From: a virus
DNA length: 49,627 nucleotides
Reading direction: 5' to 3' (one strand)
IMG/VR virus record: IMGVR_UViG_3300026512_000018
Coordinates: 1-49,627 of that record
The position numbers and the translations under genes were made by a program. Positions within the stretch are counted from its first letter, which is position 1, and every line of letters begins with the position of its first letter. A model generated the notes under the pieces. That model worked only from the letters and a program-made list of their open reading frames with translations, was not told the origin of the DNA and searched no databases. Shown here in pieces: positions 20,133-28,671 of the stretch.

Positions 20133-22835
20133 TTATACTCCTATAATAAATTCAGGACCATTCTCATTATCTTTATTACTTTCTGCTTCGCAATAAGGGC
20201 AATAATCAAAATTACCGGGAATGTATCCGTGTATGGGACATATTCCAAAAGTGGGAGTTATCGTGAAATACGGAATATCAGTTCGCTCAATAATTGTTTT
20301 AATAAATGCTCGAAGACTATTTAAGGAGGGAGTTTCATCTAAAAAGAAATGAACAACAGACCCCGATGTAAACTTGGAGACAAGTTGGTCTTGATTATCT
20401 GCTAATTTGAACGGGTTGTTGGTTGAGGATACGTGAGGAAGAACACCGTTAGTAAAATAAGGCGTCTCTTCATCTGCCGTTATTATATCTGGGTGCAACT
20501 CTTTCGCCTTCATAGCGAGACGATACGAAGCCCCTTCGGCGGGAGTTTCTTCAAGATTAAATAAAAACTCATATTTTTCTTGTAATTTTAACTCTTTATC
20601 GAGCATAAAGTCTAAAACTTTTTGAGCGAACTCTTTATGAGTAAACATATTATATTCTTTTCCAAAGAGATTTTTAATAGTTTCTTCCATTCCTATCATT
20701 CCAATAGTCGAGAAATGATTTGCCGTATAACTTCCATATCTCTTTTTTACATCTCCATAATAATAGGCTATATACGGGGTCAAACCTTTTTCAATTGTAT
20801 CTTCTACAATCTCTCGTTTTATTTTATGATACTCTCCCATTTTCTCCATTATATTATCTAATTTTTGAAAGAATTCTGCTTCACTATTACTCTCGTATGC
20901 AAGTAAAGGAAGATTAATTGTTGAAACAGCCACCGAACCCGTTTTTTCAGACGAACCAAACAAGCCTCCCGTAGAGTGATGATGTTTTCTTAATTGAGAC
21001 AAATCTAAACGAAGACGGCAATTATGTGTTAAAACTCCACTTGTCCCAACAGTAAACATAGGCACATCATCTATAACTTCAAAACAATAAGCGGTGTCTG
21101 TTCTGTTATTATATATTATTTTGTCTATTTTATACCAAATATAGCCGTCCTCTTCGAAATACTTATCGCCGTAGTTTTTATAAGTTAAGGTATTAAACGT
21201 AACTACGTAGTTTGTGTTATGTCCGAATCTCCCCTCTCTGTTATCTTCAAATATAGAAGTAATCATTCCAAGAGATGATGCAAGCATAATAAGACTGTCT
21301 TTCATTTTAGGAGATGAAGTTGAAATTCTATATATATTTTGAGTTGTAACGCCATCTGTGGCGTTATAACCATCTAATAATCCTTGTCTAAATTCTTTAC
21401 TCATTTCAAAAACAATTCCATTTAGTTCTTTATCAAGAGCATTGCTCCCATTTACGAATTGTGCAACATACGAAATTAGAGCGGGAGATTTTGCTATCAC
21501 AAATACTACTTTATCATTATTTTTAATGTTAATTTGTGTAGAAGATGTAAAATATTTAACTATATACTCTTTAAGTTTGTTTACAACCGAGAGTTTTGTT
21601 GTATTATTAAGAGAAAAAATTACTTGATATTCATCTTTACTCCCATCACCAGCATACGCTCCAACAATATAGCCTAATTCGTAATTCCCTCCTTCACCAT
21701 CATAGGCTTTTATAGAATATGGAAGATAATACCCTTCTTTTAACTGCTGCCCCGTTAATTCTTCTATTGGCAAGCCTTTTTCTTTTTTAACGAAATTTAG
21801 ATGGTTTACCGACATTTTTATTTGGTGATGATTTGCTAACTTAACAGTCATCATTTCTTGATTTGGGTGAACTTGAAATTTTCCGTGAACAAATTTTCCA
21901 TCGCTATAAATTTCATATATATCTTTGCCGCCAAGTTTACCAATTTCAATAAGTTTTAGATTACCTCTGTCTCTAATAAGAACTTTCTCGTGTTTATCAA
22001 GCGGACACATTGACCTTGCGTCATTAGGGTCTAAAACAGAATTTACATAATTGGCAAAATAGAAGTTTCCATATTTTTTAGTATTTTCTAATACTAAATC
22101 AAAGAGTTCAGAATTAAAATCAAAATCTTTACTAATATTAATTGTAGGAATAGGGAAAGTAAAAGTTTGTCCCATTCCATCGCCTTCCGTTAATATCTCT
22201 GTGAAGGCTTTAAATATCATTAACCTTTCTTTTTTAAAGTCTTTATATGTTTTATCTTTTAAATATTTACCAGCATAAACGACTATCGTATCATCAAGGT
22301 CTTTATTATAACCGTCAAGCGTAAGATTGGTAAAGGGAGATTGTGAACCTGCTCTTAATGGTTGATTGAGCGAATATATAAAATTTTGAAGTGCCTGTTT
22401 TACTTCGTTATAAGATAATTTATCATAATATACATAAGGACTTAAAAATGTATCAAAATTACTAAAAGATTGAGCGCCAGCACTTTCAGTTTGAAGCAAA
22501 AAGAAAAAGTTCATTATTTGTCCAAGTAGAGCGTCAAAATGTTTAGCGGGTTTTGACCTTACAGTGCCGATTTTTCCATTCCATAAGCCTTTAAGAATTA
22601 AATCTTGAAGACTATGTCCCATACAGTAAAGAGTAATTCCCATACCTAAATCGTGTAAATGAACATAGCCCTTATTGTGTAATTCTCGAATGTCTTCTGG
22701 TAATTTTTCAAGAGTATAAAGTGCCATATCTTTATCGGCGACATAAGAACGCATTGCACCAATACTAATTATTGAATTAGCATTTTCATTTTTTCTCCAA
22801 TCACTTAAATATTCTTGTGTGAAATTTTCCCGCAT
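20133..22835 (-). CDS. nrdD: Anaerobic ribonucleotide reductase (class III) catalytic part, with intein, lacking the glycyl-radical end
   Basis: 900 codons; 571 residues after removal of a 329-aa intein. Reduces ribonucleotides without oxygen. It has the class III N-terminal barrel (HLHDLG near 59-64, LYCMGH with a cysteine at 71, QSFSNFDTF) and the active-site motif SMC at 275-277. After the intein come CRLRLDL and a C-terminal zinc ribbon CPIHGY...CPYC. No ATP cone is present. It stops at ...GPEFIIGV with no RVxGY motif, so it has no radical glycine of its own; that piece is at 19196-19536. Its start overlaps nrdG by 31 bases. Confidence 0.93.
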   Translation of the reverse strand: MRENFTQEYLSDWRKNENANSIISIGAMRSYVADKDMALYTLEKLPEDIRELHNKGYVHLHDLGMGITLYCMGHSLQDLILKGLWNGKIGTVRSKPAKHFDALLGQIMNFFFLLQTESAGAQSFSNFDTFLSPYVYYDKLSYNEVKQALQNFIYSLNQPLRAGSQSPFTNLTLDGYNKDLDDTIVVYAGKYLKDKTYKDFKKERLMIFKAFTEILTEGDGMGQTFTFPIPTINISKDFDFNSELFDLVLENTKKYGNFYFANYVNSVLDPNDARSMCPLDKHEKVLIRDRGNLKLIEIGKLGGKDIYEIYSDGKFVHGKFQVHPNQEMMTVKLANHHQIKMSVNHLNFVKKEKGLPIEELTGQQLKEGYYLPYSIKAYDGEGGNYELGYIVGAYAGDGSKDEYQVIFSLNNTTKLSVVNKLKEYIVKYFTSSTQINIKNNDKVVFVIAKSPALISYVAQFVNGSNALDKELNGIVFEMSKEFRQGLLDGYNATDGVTTQNIYRISTSSPKMKDSLIMLASSLGMITSIFEDNREGRFGHNTNYVVTFNTLTYKNYGDKYFEEDGYIWYKIDKIIYNNRTDTAYCFEVIDDVPMFTVGTSGVLTHNCRLRLDLSQLRKHHHSTGGLFGSSEKTGSVAVSTINLPLLAYESNSEAEFFQKLDNIMEKMGEYHKIKREIVEDTIEKGLTPYIAYYYGDVKKRYGSYTANHFSTIGMIGMEETIKNLFGKEYNMFTHKEFAQKVLDFMLDKELKLQEKYEFLFNLEETPAEGASYRLAMKAKELHPDIITADEETPYFTNGVLPHVSSTNNPFKLADNQDQLVSKFTSGSVVHFFLDETPSLNSLRAFIKTIIERTDIPYFTITPTFGICPIHGYIPGNFDYCPYCEAESNKDNENGPEFIIGV
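21021..22007 (-). mobile_element. LAGLIDADG intein inside NrdD
   Basis: Encodes residues 277-605 of the NrdD precursor. It starts with Cys (CPLDKHEKVLIRD), has a splicing block B-like region near 340 (MSVNHL), and ends GVLTHN followed by Cys606. Two LAGLIDADG-type motifs are visible, LGYIVGAYAGDG at 387-398 and QGLLDGYNATDG at 484-495, so a homing endonuclease is probably intact. Splicing would rejoin SM to CRLRLDL. Inteins favour such catalytic motifs. Confidence 0.93.
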
Positions 22836-23500
22836 ATAGCCTCCATTTCTTTTTTAATTTTAGTTTCAAAAGTTTCTGCTTCCATTGAGGTGCTATCCTC
22901 AAACTTAAATGATGGGTCTAATGTGTTTTGATAAAGTCCTTGTTGAACGTGATAATGATTAGCGTCTGTGAATTCACATAATTCTTTTGCCATTTGTTGT
23001 AGTAAATCATCGTGATAACCTTTTAAATAAGTTGTTCTAATAATATAATTCGATTTATGAATTAGTCGAACGCTTTCAAGATACTTATTTTTATCAAATG
23101 GTTTTCTAATTAGGTCGGAGTATTTATCGAATGTAGTTTTATAGTCAACAGCCCAAAAATCTACGTATGAAAGTAAATCATCAATAACTTCTGGATTACT
23201 TCCATTGGTGGCAATCATTATGCGAAAACCTTTATTAAAAAGTTCTTTAACAAAGTCAGACAAGTCTCGATAAATGGTAGGCTCTCCGCCGATTATCTCG
23301 ATATGATTTATACCAAATCTATCTTTATCGTATTCTAATTTTTCAATAACTTTATCTTCTGAAATTAATCGGTCGGGCTGTTTTAAGAGGTCTCTCTGAA
23401 AACAATATCTACATCGCCAATTACAACCATAAGTGAAAACAATATTAGTCAAAAAACCGTCCCATTCAATTAGGGACGGCTGTATATCTCTGATTAACAT
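22805..23500 (-). CDS. nrdG: Anaerobic ribonucleotide reductase activating enzyme, radical SAM
   Basis: 231-aa radical-SAM activase that abstracts hydrogen from the NrdD glycine. The cluster motif is C26-x3-C30-x2-C33 (CNWRCRYC), followed by IIGGEPT near 67-73. Longer than classic NrdG (about 155-175 aa), with a C-terminal extension. Its target glycine is here on a separate polypeptide. A terminator-like hairpin lies within codons 8-17 on the coding strand. Confidence 0.9.
   Translation of the reverse strand: MLIRDIQPSLIEWDGFLTNIVFTYGCNWRCRYCFQRDLLKQPDRLISEDKVIEKLEYDKDRFGINHIEIIGGEPTIYRDLSDFVKELFNKGFRIMIATNGSNPEVIDDLLSYVDFWAVDYKTTFDKYSDLIRKPFDKNKYLESVRLIHKSNYIIRTTYLKGYHDDLLQQMAKELCEFTDANHYHVQQGLYQNTLDPSFKFEDSTSMEAETFETKIKKEMEAICGKISHKNI
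23451..23479 (-). promoter_or_regulatory. Possible intragenic attenuator at the start of nrdG
   Basis: On the coding strand CCGTCCC (23479-23473), a 9-nt loop and GGGACGG (23463-23457) are followed by TTTTTT (23456-23451). This is an intrinsic-terminator shape inside nrdG codons 8-17. Translating ribosomes would mask it, so it could reduce transcription of nrdG-nrdD-thyX when translation lags. Function is inferred. Confidence 0.4.
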
Positions 23501-23503
23501 AAA

Positions 23504-23779
23504 CTATTTAAGTTTCTTTCTATTTTTAATTACACTCTTCGGGATAACTAAACCATTAAGTAATTGATAGTCCTCTGCGATAGTTTGAACAATGGTAATA
23601 TATTTGTCATCTTCTTTAACTACAAAACCAAGAGTTTTAACGACAGGGCAAGAGTGGTCAATTTCATCATATTCAACCCAAGCATTTGATATAGTGTGAA
23701 TATCTTCCCACTCTATTAGTTCAGGAGTTAATTTATTAAAATCGACATCATCTATTGTTAAATTTATTTTTTTGTGCAT
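23504..23779 (-). CDS. hypothetical protein, 91 aa, first gene of the nucleotide operon
   Basis: Starts after GGAGGG and ends three bases before nrdG. Alpha/beta, acidic in the middle, basic at the end. No family recognised. Position suggests a link to ribonucleotide reductase, but there is no direct evidence. Confidence 0.55.
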   Translation of the reverse strand: MHKKINLTIDDVDFNKLTPELIEWEDIHTISNAWVEYDEIDHSCPVVKTLGFVVKEDDKYITIVQTIAEDYQLLNGLVIPKSVIKNRKKLK

Positions 23780-23812
23780 TTTCCCTCCTTCTCATTTTTA
23801 TGAACCAAACAT

Positions 23813-23842
23813 AACAAATTTGTTAAGTTAGGTGTATTATAA
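23813..23842 (-). promoter_or_regulatory. Probable -10 box and palindromic operator of the nrdG-nrdD-thyX operon
   Basis: On the minus strand TATAAT lies at 23842-23837, and the 14-bp perfect palindrome TAACAAATTTGTTA spans 23813-23826, just downstream where transcription would start. The -35 box is weak, which would suit activated or repressed control. Confidence 0.4.
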
Positions 23843-24037
23843 GTAGAAGCCCGCATTTTCTTTTTCTCTGATAAAATGTAGAGTTTTATTTATAATTTCT
23901 TTAATTGTTTCTCCTACAAAATAAACATTAACAAACTTTTCGTCTTTATATGAGTATTTCAAATGAAGAATATATCCATCTCTTGCGTGTATTAATTCTA
24001 TATCATATTTATTAATTATTTCCGTTAAGTCTTTCAA
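23837..24037 (-). CDS. hypothetical protein, 66 aa (TTG start)
   Basis: TTG start at 24037 is supported by GGGAGG seven bases before it; the frame has no better start. It overlaps the upstream gene by 26 bases. Alpha/beta small protein, unknown function. Confidence 0.5.
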   Translation of the reverse strand: MKDLTEIINKYDIELIHARDGYILHLKYSYKDEKFVNVYFVGETIKEIINKTLHFIREKENAGFYL

Positions 24038-24722
24038 TTAATTCCTCCCTTGCTTTGGGTGTTAACATTGGCACATTTCTTAATGTGCCTGAATAAAACT
24101 GCTTTATTTCGACATCGTTAAACATAAATTGAGGGCTATAAAAAGAAGGAAGAACTCTAATCTGTTGCAGTGGCGTTCCAAGAGTGGTTTCTAAAAGATA
24201 ATATCTTCCATCTTTATGCCATACTACCCAAGCGTGTCCATAAATTCCAGATTGAAGACTAACAGTTCCAATCTCTGCGTATATATCGTGATATCCCATA
24301 GCATTTAAGATTGAGGTTAGTAAGAATGTCCCGTCTTCACAATCTCCATAAAATCCGCCCGTCTGCTGTATAATAGATAAAGTGAGTAGAGGTTTTTGCC
24401 AATAGTCAGTATTTTCTCTAATTGTTATTCGACCATCAGAAAAAGAAATATCGCTATCAGGAACATAGTGATAATTTTTTTCTAACCAATTATAGGCGTT
24501 TATAATTGACGTCTGCTCATCTTCCGCTTTTAATTTATTTGCTATATCAATTATTGCTGGGTCATCGCTCTGTATCCAACTACGAAGATAACCACCTTGC
24601 CCAAAAAGTTTATTTTTCATATAATAACGCTTGATAGATACGGGAATTTTATTATGCGGAAACACAAACAAAAATACTGCAATAATAATAGTTAAGACGG
24701 TTATAATACCTGCTTTTTTCAC
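24012..24722 (-). CDS. Transglutaminase-like cysteine enzyme, membrane-anchored
   Basis: 236 aa. N-terminal membrane segment or signal at ~5-22. The transglutaminase-like papain fold is shown by GDCEDGTFLLTSILNAMGY with Cys128, GHAWVVWH with His163 and YYLLETT with Glu178 as the third catalytic residue. The family contains peptidases, amidases and cross-linking enzymes. It lies beside the holin and the cell-wall hydrolase, facing outside the membrane, so it may act on peptidoglycan peptides or a surface protein. Exact activity unknown. Confidence 0.72.
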   Translation of the reverse strand: MKKAGIITVLTIIIAVFLFVFPHNKIPVSIKRYYMKNKLFGQGGYLRSWIQSDDPAIIDIANKLKAEDEQTSIINAYNWLEKNYHYVPDSDISFSDGRITIRENTDYWQKPLLTLSIIQQTGGFYGDCEDGTFLLTSILNAMGYHDIYAEIGTVSLQSGIYGHAWVVWHKDGRYYLLETTLGTPLQQIRVLPSFYSPQFMFNDVEIKQFYSGTLRNVPMLTPKAREELIERLNGNN

Positions 24723-24730
24723 ATCGCCTC

Positions 24731-24886
24731 CTATGGATTAAGAGCCTTCAACTCCATCACGGCAGACGGAGGAAGCCCTATATTTTTCATTGTTATTTGT
24801 GTGTATTTAACACTTGTTAATGCAAATAGCAATATAATAAGAGCAATTATACTTATAATTTTAAATTTCAATGGAAGTTGCTCCAT
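24731..24886 (-). CDS. small single-pass membrane protein, 51 aa
   Basis: ATG 24886 follows GGAGGTTGG, within the end of the upstream gene. Residues ~10-27 (ISIIALIILLFALTSV) form a membrane helix; the rest is short and soluble. Position in the lysis group suggests a spanin- or antiholin-like role, not provable here. Confidence 0.5.
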   Translation of the reverse strand: MEQLPLKFKIISIIALIILLFALTSVKYTQITMKNIGLPPSAVMELKALNP

Positions 24887-25710
24887 ACCCAACCTCCATC
24901 GTGACATTGTATCCTCCACGCTCCCGTTATAAATGTGAAGTGACTAATATTATCAATTTTATATACTATTCCAATTTTAGCAGAACGATAACCAGTCTTT
25001 TCTATTTTGTAATCTTTTACTCGCTTTACTTGACCACTGATTATTTGGTCAAGACGATAAGCATAAATATTAGGTTTCAAAAATAATTTATAAGTCTCTC
25101 CACGCTCGAAAAAAGACACGATATAATCGTGAAGACTATCGTGTGTAAATTTCTCTAAAAATACATAATCGTTTTCTGTCATAGTCTTATCAGGGTCTAT
25201 ACTTTTTCTATATTTATTAATAATCTCTTTTGTTACTGGATAATCAACAGTCTTATAGCCGACGAATACTTTTCTATATTGAGGGCTACCTTTATCAAGA
25301 AGATATATTTGTCCCGTTATATGCCATTTTCCTTTTATATTAGAACAATAGCCGTCAAATTTATTGTCTATTATCGGAACAGTAAATCCTCCAACTTTTG
25401 GCAAAACACCATCAATAAACCCTTGAACATTTTTACCAAATTGTCTGTCGTAATACGTTCTCAAATTCATATCTTCATCGCCAGACAAGTAAATATGAAA
25501 TTTAACAGGTTGAGTAAACCAGAGCCAATTATACTTATAATCGTCAAGTCCGTTATAAGTTCCATTGATAGACATTTGCTTTTTAATAGCCCCAAGTCCC
25601 GTTTTCCAGCCGATAACATTAAACAGCATTAATATAATAACAATAACGGCAAGGACAGACATTACGAGAGATTGAACATCACTCCACGAGTTGATTTGTA
25701 GTTTTTTCAT
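24868..25710 (-). CDS. membrane-anchored hypothetical protein, 280 aa
   Basis: N-terminal membrane helix at ~14-29 (VMSVLAVIVIILMLFNVI), then a large extracytoplasmic domain rich in aromatic strands. No family recognised. It follows the holin-like gene and precedes a small membrane protein and the transglutaminase-like enzyme, forming a group of exported proteins. Confidence 0.55.
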   Translation of the reverse strand: MKKLQINSWSDVQSLVMSVLAVIVIILMLFNVIGWKTGLGAIKKQMSINGTYNGLDDYKYNWLWFTQPVKFHIYLSGDEDMNLRTYYDRQFGKNVQGFIDGVLPKVGGFTVPIIDNKFDGYCSNIKGKWHITGQIYLLDKGSPQYRKVFVGYKTVDYPVTKEIINKYRKSIDPDKTMTENDYVFLEKFTHDSLHDYIVSFFERGETYKLFLKPNIYAYRLDQIISGQVKRVKDYKIEKTGYRSAKIGIVYKIDNISHFTFITGAWRIQCHDGGWVWSNFH

Positions 25711-25721
25711 TACACCCTCCT

Positions 25722-26063
25722 TTATTTTTGAGCGGGCTTTTTAGAATTTTCAGTAGCGTTTCTGATAGACTGCAAAACGTCGTGAACAAAATTTGAACCT
25801 CTCGACAACACAATACCCGTAAACAACCAATCTATTACAGGAACTGCCCAATTGAAACCAACGGCTTCAAATATTCCAGTATGAGTGTTAAGAACAACGA
25901 TTGTGGAGATTATATAAGCAACAACCGTTGACCAAATAATTGATTTATTTTTCCAATCAACTTTAACAATAGCGTTTACGACAGCCTCGATAAGAATTGA
26001 CAAAACGGTAAACTGCAAAATAAAAGTCCCGATGTTCCCGCCAAACATATTGATTGATGTCAT
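25722..26063 (-). CDS. holin-like protein, 113 aa
   Basis: Three hydrophobic segments (about residues 12-32, 42-58 and 64-86) and a charged C-terminal tail, the layout of a class I holin that forms membrane pores and lets the lysin escape. It overlaps the lysin gene by four bases. Sequence family not identified; call rests on topology and position. Confidence 0.65.
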   Translation of the reverse strand: MTSINMFGGNIGTFILQFTVLSILIEAVVNAIVKVDWKNKSIIWSTVVAYIISTIVVLNTHTGIFEAVGFNWAVPVIDWLFTGIVLSRGSNFVHDVLQSIRNATENSKKPAQK

Positions 26064-27013
26064 TTCGACCTCCTTAATTTATAAATTATATATACGTAAT
26101 ATTTAGAATACTTTTCGTAATAGTCGCCGCTTTGAAATTGCGGTGGCTGTTTATACGGAAAGTAGATTGCATAGAGTTTATTTATGATATTTATCTCTTC
26201 GTTGCGAGTTATCTTATTAATCCACCATTTAGAAGTCGGCTTTATTAATCCTTTACTGATAGCCCACGCACCCGCAGATGTGTATACTTGCTTATCTTCA
26301 CGAATAGGAAATAACATATACATATCTCTAATAAATTGTCCTTTACTTACATATTTATCAAATGATTGCGATAAATCATAGTCTTTGTTCGTGAAATTTT
26401 GATAATATTCGTTTTCGGCAATAGCAAGAGTTTTTTGAGGTTTTCCAAGTTTATATGCAAGCATATTCATTATATTTGCAATCTTATTACACCATTGTTT
26501 ATCGCTTGCATAATGAACATTTATATCTCGTAGAGTATCACCTTCATACCATAACCCGCTCTCCGTTAAATATTCTTTTGCTATATAACTGCTTACTTGC
26601 TGAACACATTCTCGATACGAAGCGTAATAGTTAGCAGACCAATAAGGCGAACTATCGTATGCACCAAACCCAAATAGATTATGCTTATAGCGAGCAATAA
26701 ATGATGTTCCCCAAGCACTTTCGTGAATTGCGTGGGCTGTCAAATAAAGAGAGGATATATTATTCTGCCAAGCGTAATATGAAAACCAAAAACCAAGCCC
26801 TTCAAGTTTTGTTCCTTTCAAAATAGAGTTTAATTGCTCTCCCGTATAGCCATCAAAATTGTCAACAGAACTATCAGCAGTATATATAGCAGGATACGAA
26901 GTATTGTAAGAGGGAAGAAGAGGGATTTCGTGAATTATGCCCACATTATAACCTAAAACAAAAGCAATAATTATAAGAACAACAACTATTATTTTATTTT
27001 TAATCGTTCTCAT
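26060..27013 (-). CDS. Glucosaminidase-type (GH73-like) lysin
   Basis: 317 aa. A membrane/signal segment at ~7-24 is followed by a glucosaminidase domain with TAHAIHESAWGTS, in which Glu98 is the likely catalytic acid, and NLFGFGAYD. It would cut glycan chains of host peptidoglycan. The C-terminal ~110 residues resemble SLH-like modules (KGQFIRDMYMLF...AWAISKGLIKPTSKWWINKITRNEEI), which anchor to the cell wall. The signal segment suggests secretion or membrane tethering before lysis. Confidence 0.85.
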   Translation of the reverse strand: MRTIKNKIIVVVLIIIAFVLGYNVGIIHEIPLLPSYNTSYPAIYTADSSVDNFDGYTGEQLNSILKGTKLEGLGFWFSYYAWQNNISSLYLTAHAIHESAWGTSFIARYKHNLFGFGAYDSSPYWSANYYASYRECVQQVSSYIAKEYLTESGLWYEGDTLRDINVHYASDKQWCNKIANIMNMLAYKLGKPQKTLAIAENEYYQNFTNKDYDLSQSFDKYVSKGQFIRDMYMLFPIREDKQVYTSAGAWAISKGLIKPTSKWWINKITRNEEINIINKLYAIYFPYKQPPQFQSGDYYEKYSKYYVYIIYKLRRSK

Positions 27014-27105
27014 ATTTTTAATATAGGATAAGGGAAAGGGAAATAAGGTGGAATTAAAATAGTAAGCACAAATAAACCTAATATAATTTTCGTAATTTTG
27101 TTCAT
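27010..27105 (-). CDS. small hydrophobic protein, 31 aa
   Basis: MNKITKIILGLFVLTILIPP, one membrane helix, preceded by GGAGATGATG; its TGA overlaps the lysin ATG. Probably membrane-associated and coupled to the lysin. No family known. Confidence 0.5.
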   Translation of the reverse strand: MNKITKIILGLFVLTILIPPYFPFPYPILKI

Positions 27106-27122
27106 ATCATCATCTCCTTTTA

Positions 27123-27881
27123 TTAAAAATTAAAGCCAAACATCGTTGCATTATCGTGTTGTGCTGGGGTATATATAACGTTTATTTCATTACTAAATGT
27201 TGAACCGACAGCATTAGTTGTTAATATTTTATAATAATTATTACCGATTTGTGGGGCTGTATCTATATATGATGTTGCACTTGTAGATATGGTTGCATAT
27301 AACGTTTCGTTACCTGAACTTGTTCCTCTATATACTTTTTGAGATGTGAGATGAGTTCCTCCATCATAAGCCTTACTCCAACTTAAATTTATCTGACTTC
27401 CGTTAACACTTCCATTTAAATTTGATATTGCGGTAGGTGCAGAAGCAGGACTATAATAAACAGTTATTTTTATGTAATTAAGCGTGATGGTCGTGTGAAA
27501 AACGGCGGGAATTTTAATGTTAAATAAGTCATCGTAGTAAAGTTCATTTGCTCCCCATAGGTCAGTGCTTCCTCCGACAAACACGCTACTCATTGATTCG
27601 GTCAAGGAAACAGTCTTGCTTCCAGCGAGAACGCTGGGACTTCCACAGCCATCACTTTGTCTATATAAATAGATTGTTGGATTGAAACTTCCGCTTCTTT
27701 TAGCATTAATCTCGACCTGTATACCATCTATTTTTTGATTATTTGCGATGGAAGTATTAAATAAAACGTATAATGCAACGTTAAAACCTCCCGATAAATC
27801 AACAGTGTTAGTGGTATCCAGCACATAAGACGCATTTGTAATTCCACAAGCGGAACTTCCAAGCGTGGTTATTGAACTCAT
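27123..27881 (-). CDS. Tail fibre-like protein with fibronectin type III domain
   Basis: 252 aa. The N-terminal ~145 residues are a Ser/Thr-rich beta domain; residues ~148-240 (APTAISNLNGSVNGSQINLSWSKA...SYIDTAPQIGNNYYKI) form a fibronectin III module. Such modules in phage tails bind carbohydrate or extend fibres. No catalytic motif. Last structural gene before lysis. Confidence 0.65.
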   Translation of the reverse strand: MSSITTLGSSACGITNASYVLDTTNTVDLSGGFNVALYVLFNTSIANNQKIDGIQVEINAKRSGSFNPTIYLYRQSDGCGSPSVLAGSKTVSLTESMSSVFVGGSTDLWGANELYYDDLFNIKIPAVFHTTITLNYIKITVYYSPASAPTAISNLNGSVNGSQINLSWSKAYDGGTHLTSQKVYRGTSSGNETLYATISTSATSYIDTAPQIGNNYYKILTTNAVGSTFSNEINVIYTPAQHDNATMFGFNF

Positions 27882-27896
27882 ACTATTTTTCTCCTA

Positions 27897-28670
27897 TTAT
27901 GAAAAATCAAGACTCGCAACCCCATAGTAGTTTACTCCGTCGTAAAAGAACGAAATTATATCTATTGCCCCACCACTCGTTGAAAGAGTTGGGGCAGTTC
28001 CGCCAGCCCATTTTACATTTGACGGAAAAGTTAAAGTTCTCCCTCCCGTGCTATCCTGAATCACCATTAAAAGTAAATTGCAAGGCTTACTTGGTGCTGT
28101 AAACACGAGAGTTTCATTTCCGCTCCCAAACGTAAACTTCGCTTTATTGCCTTTTGTCCAATCTATTGTTGTTGTCCCGACATTTCCCGTATAAGTTTGA
28201 AGCGTAAAACCTATACTGTGTGACTGTGCGTCTAATTCCCCACCCAGTTTCGGGCTGGTATCATCTTCCACTTTCGTAATTGCCCCAATCTGAGATGGAG
28301 TTACATTATGAGGATTAGAAGTATTATTGACGTGAGAATTGATAGTCGCCTCGTTGTTTTCTATATTATTTTCTAAATTATCAAAGTGTTCAGCAATTAC
28401 TCTTGCAGATAGTTTTGTCCCACTATTATGAGACGAGGCTGAACTTCCGCCAAAAGATGTCAAACCTCTAACAACCGTTATTGTGTTATTAGTAGTATCG
28501 ACAGATGTTACCTCAACTATTTCGTTTGTATCCACAAAAGTTAAATATAATCCGTGTTCATTAAGCACGGGAATAGCCCCCGCATTATCAATATGTAGAA
28601 CAGTATCGGTATCCGTGCAGGCTTGCGTTAATACAACACTTAAATTGTTTTTATATGTTCCGTGATTCAT
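27897..28670 (-). CDS. Tail fibre protein
   Basis: 257 aa. The N-terminal part contains an RGLTSF-type beta unit, then the HVNNTSNPHNVTPSQIGA motif (~113-130) common to phage fibres, and a C-terminal beta-sandwich typical of fibre tips (ILLMVIQ-like ... SFFYDGVNYYGVA). Likely trimeric receptor-binding fibre. Family by motif; receptor unknown. Confidence 0.75.
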   Translation of the reverse strand: MNHGTYKNNLSVVLTQACTDTDTVLHIDNAGAIPVLNEHGLYLTFVDTNEIVEVTSVDTTNNTITVVRGLTSFGGSSASSHNSGTKLSARVIAEHFDNLENNIENNEATINSHVNNTSNPHNVTPSQIGAITKVEDDTSPKLGGELDAQSHSIGFTLQTYTGNVGTTTIDWTKGNKAKFTFGSGNETLVFTAPSKPCNLLLMVIQDSTGGRTLTFPSNVKWAGGTAPTLSTSGGAIDIISFFYDGVNYYGVASLDFS

Positions 28671-28671
28671 A

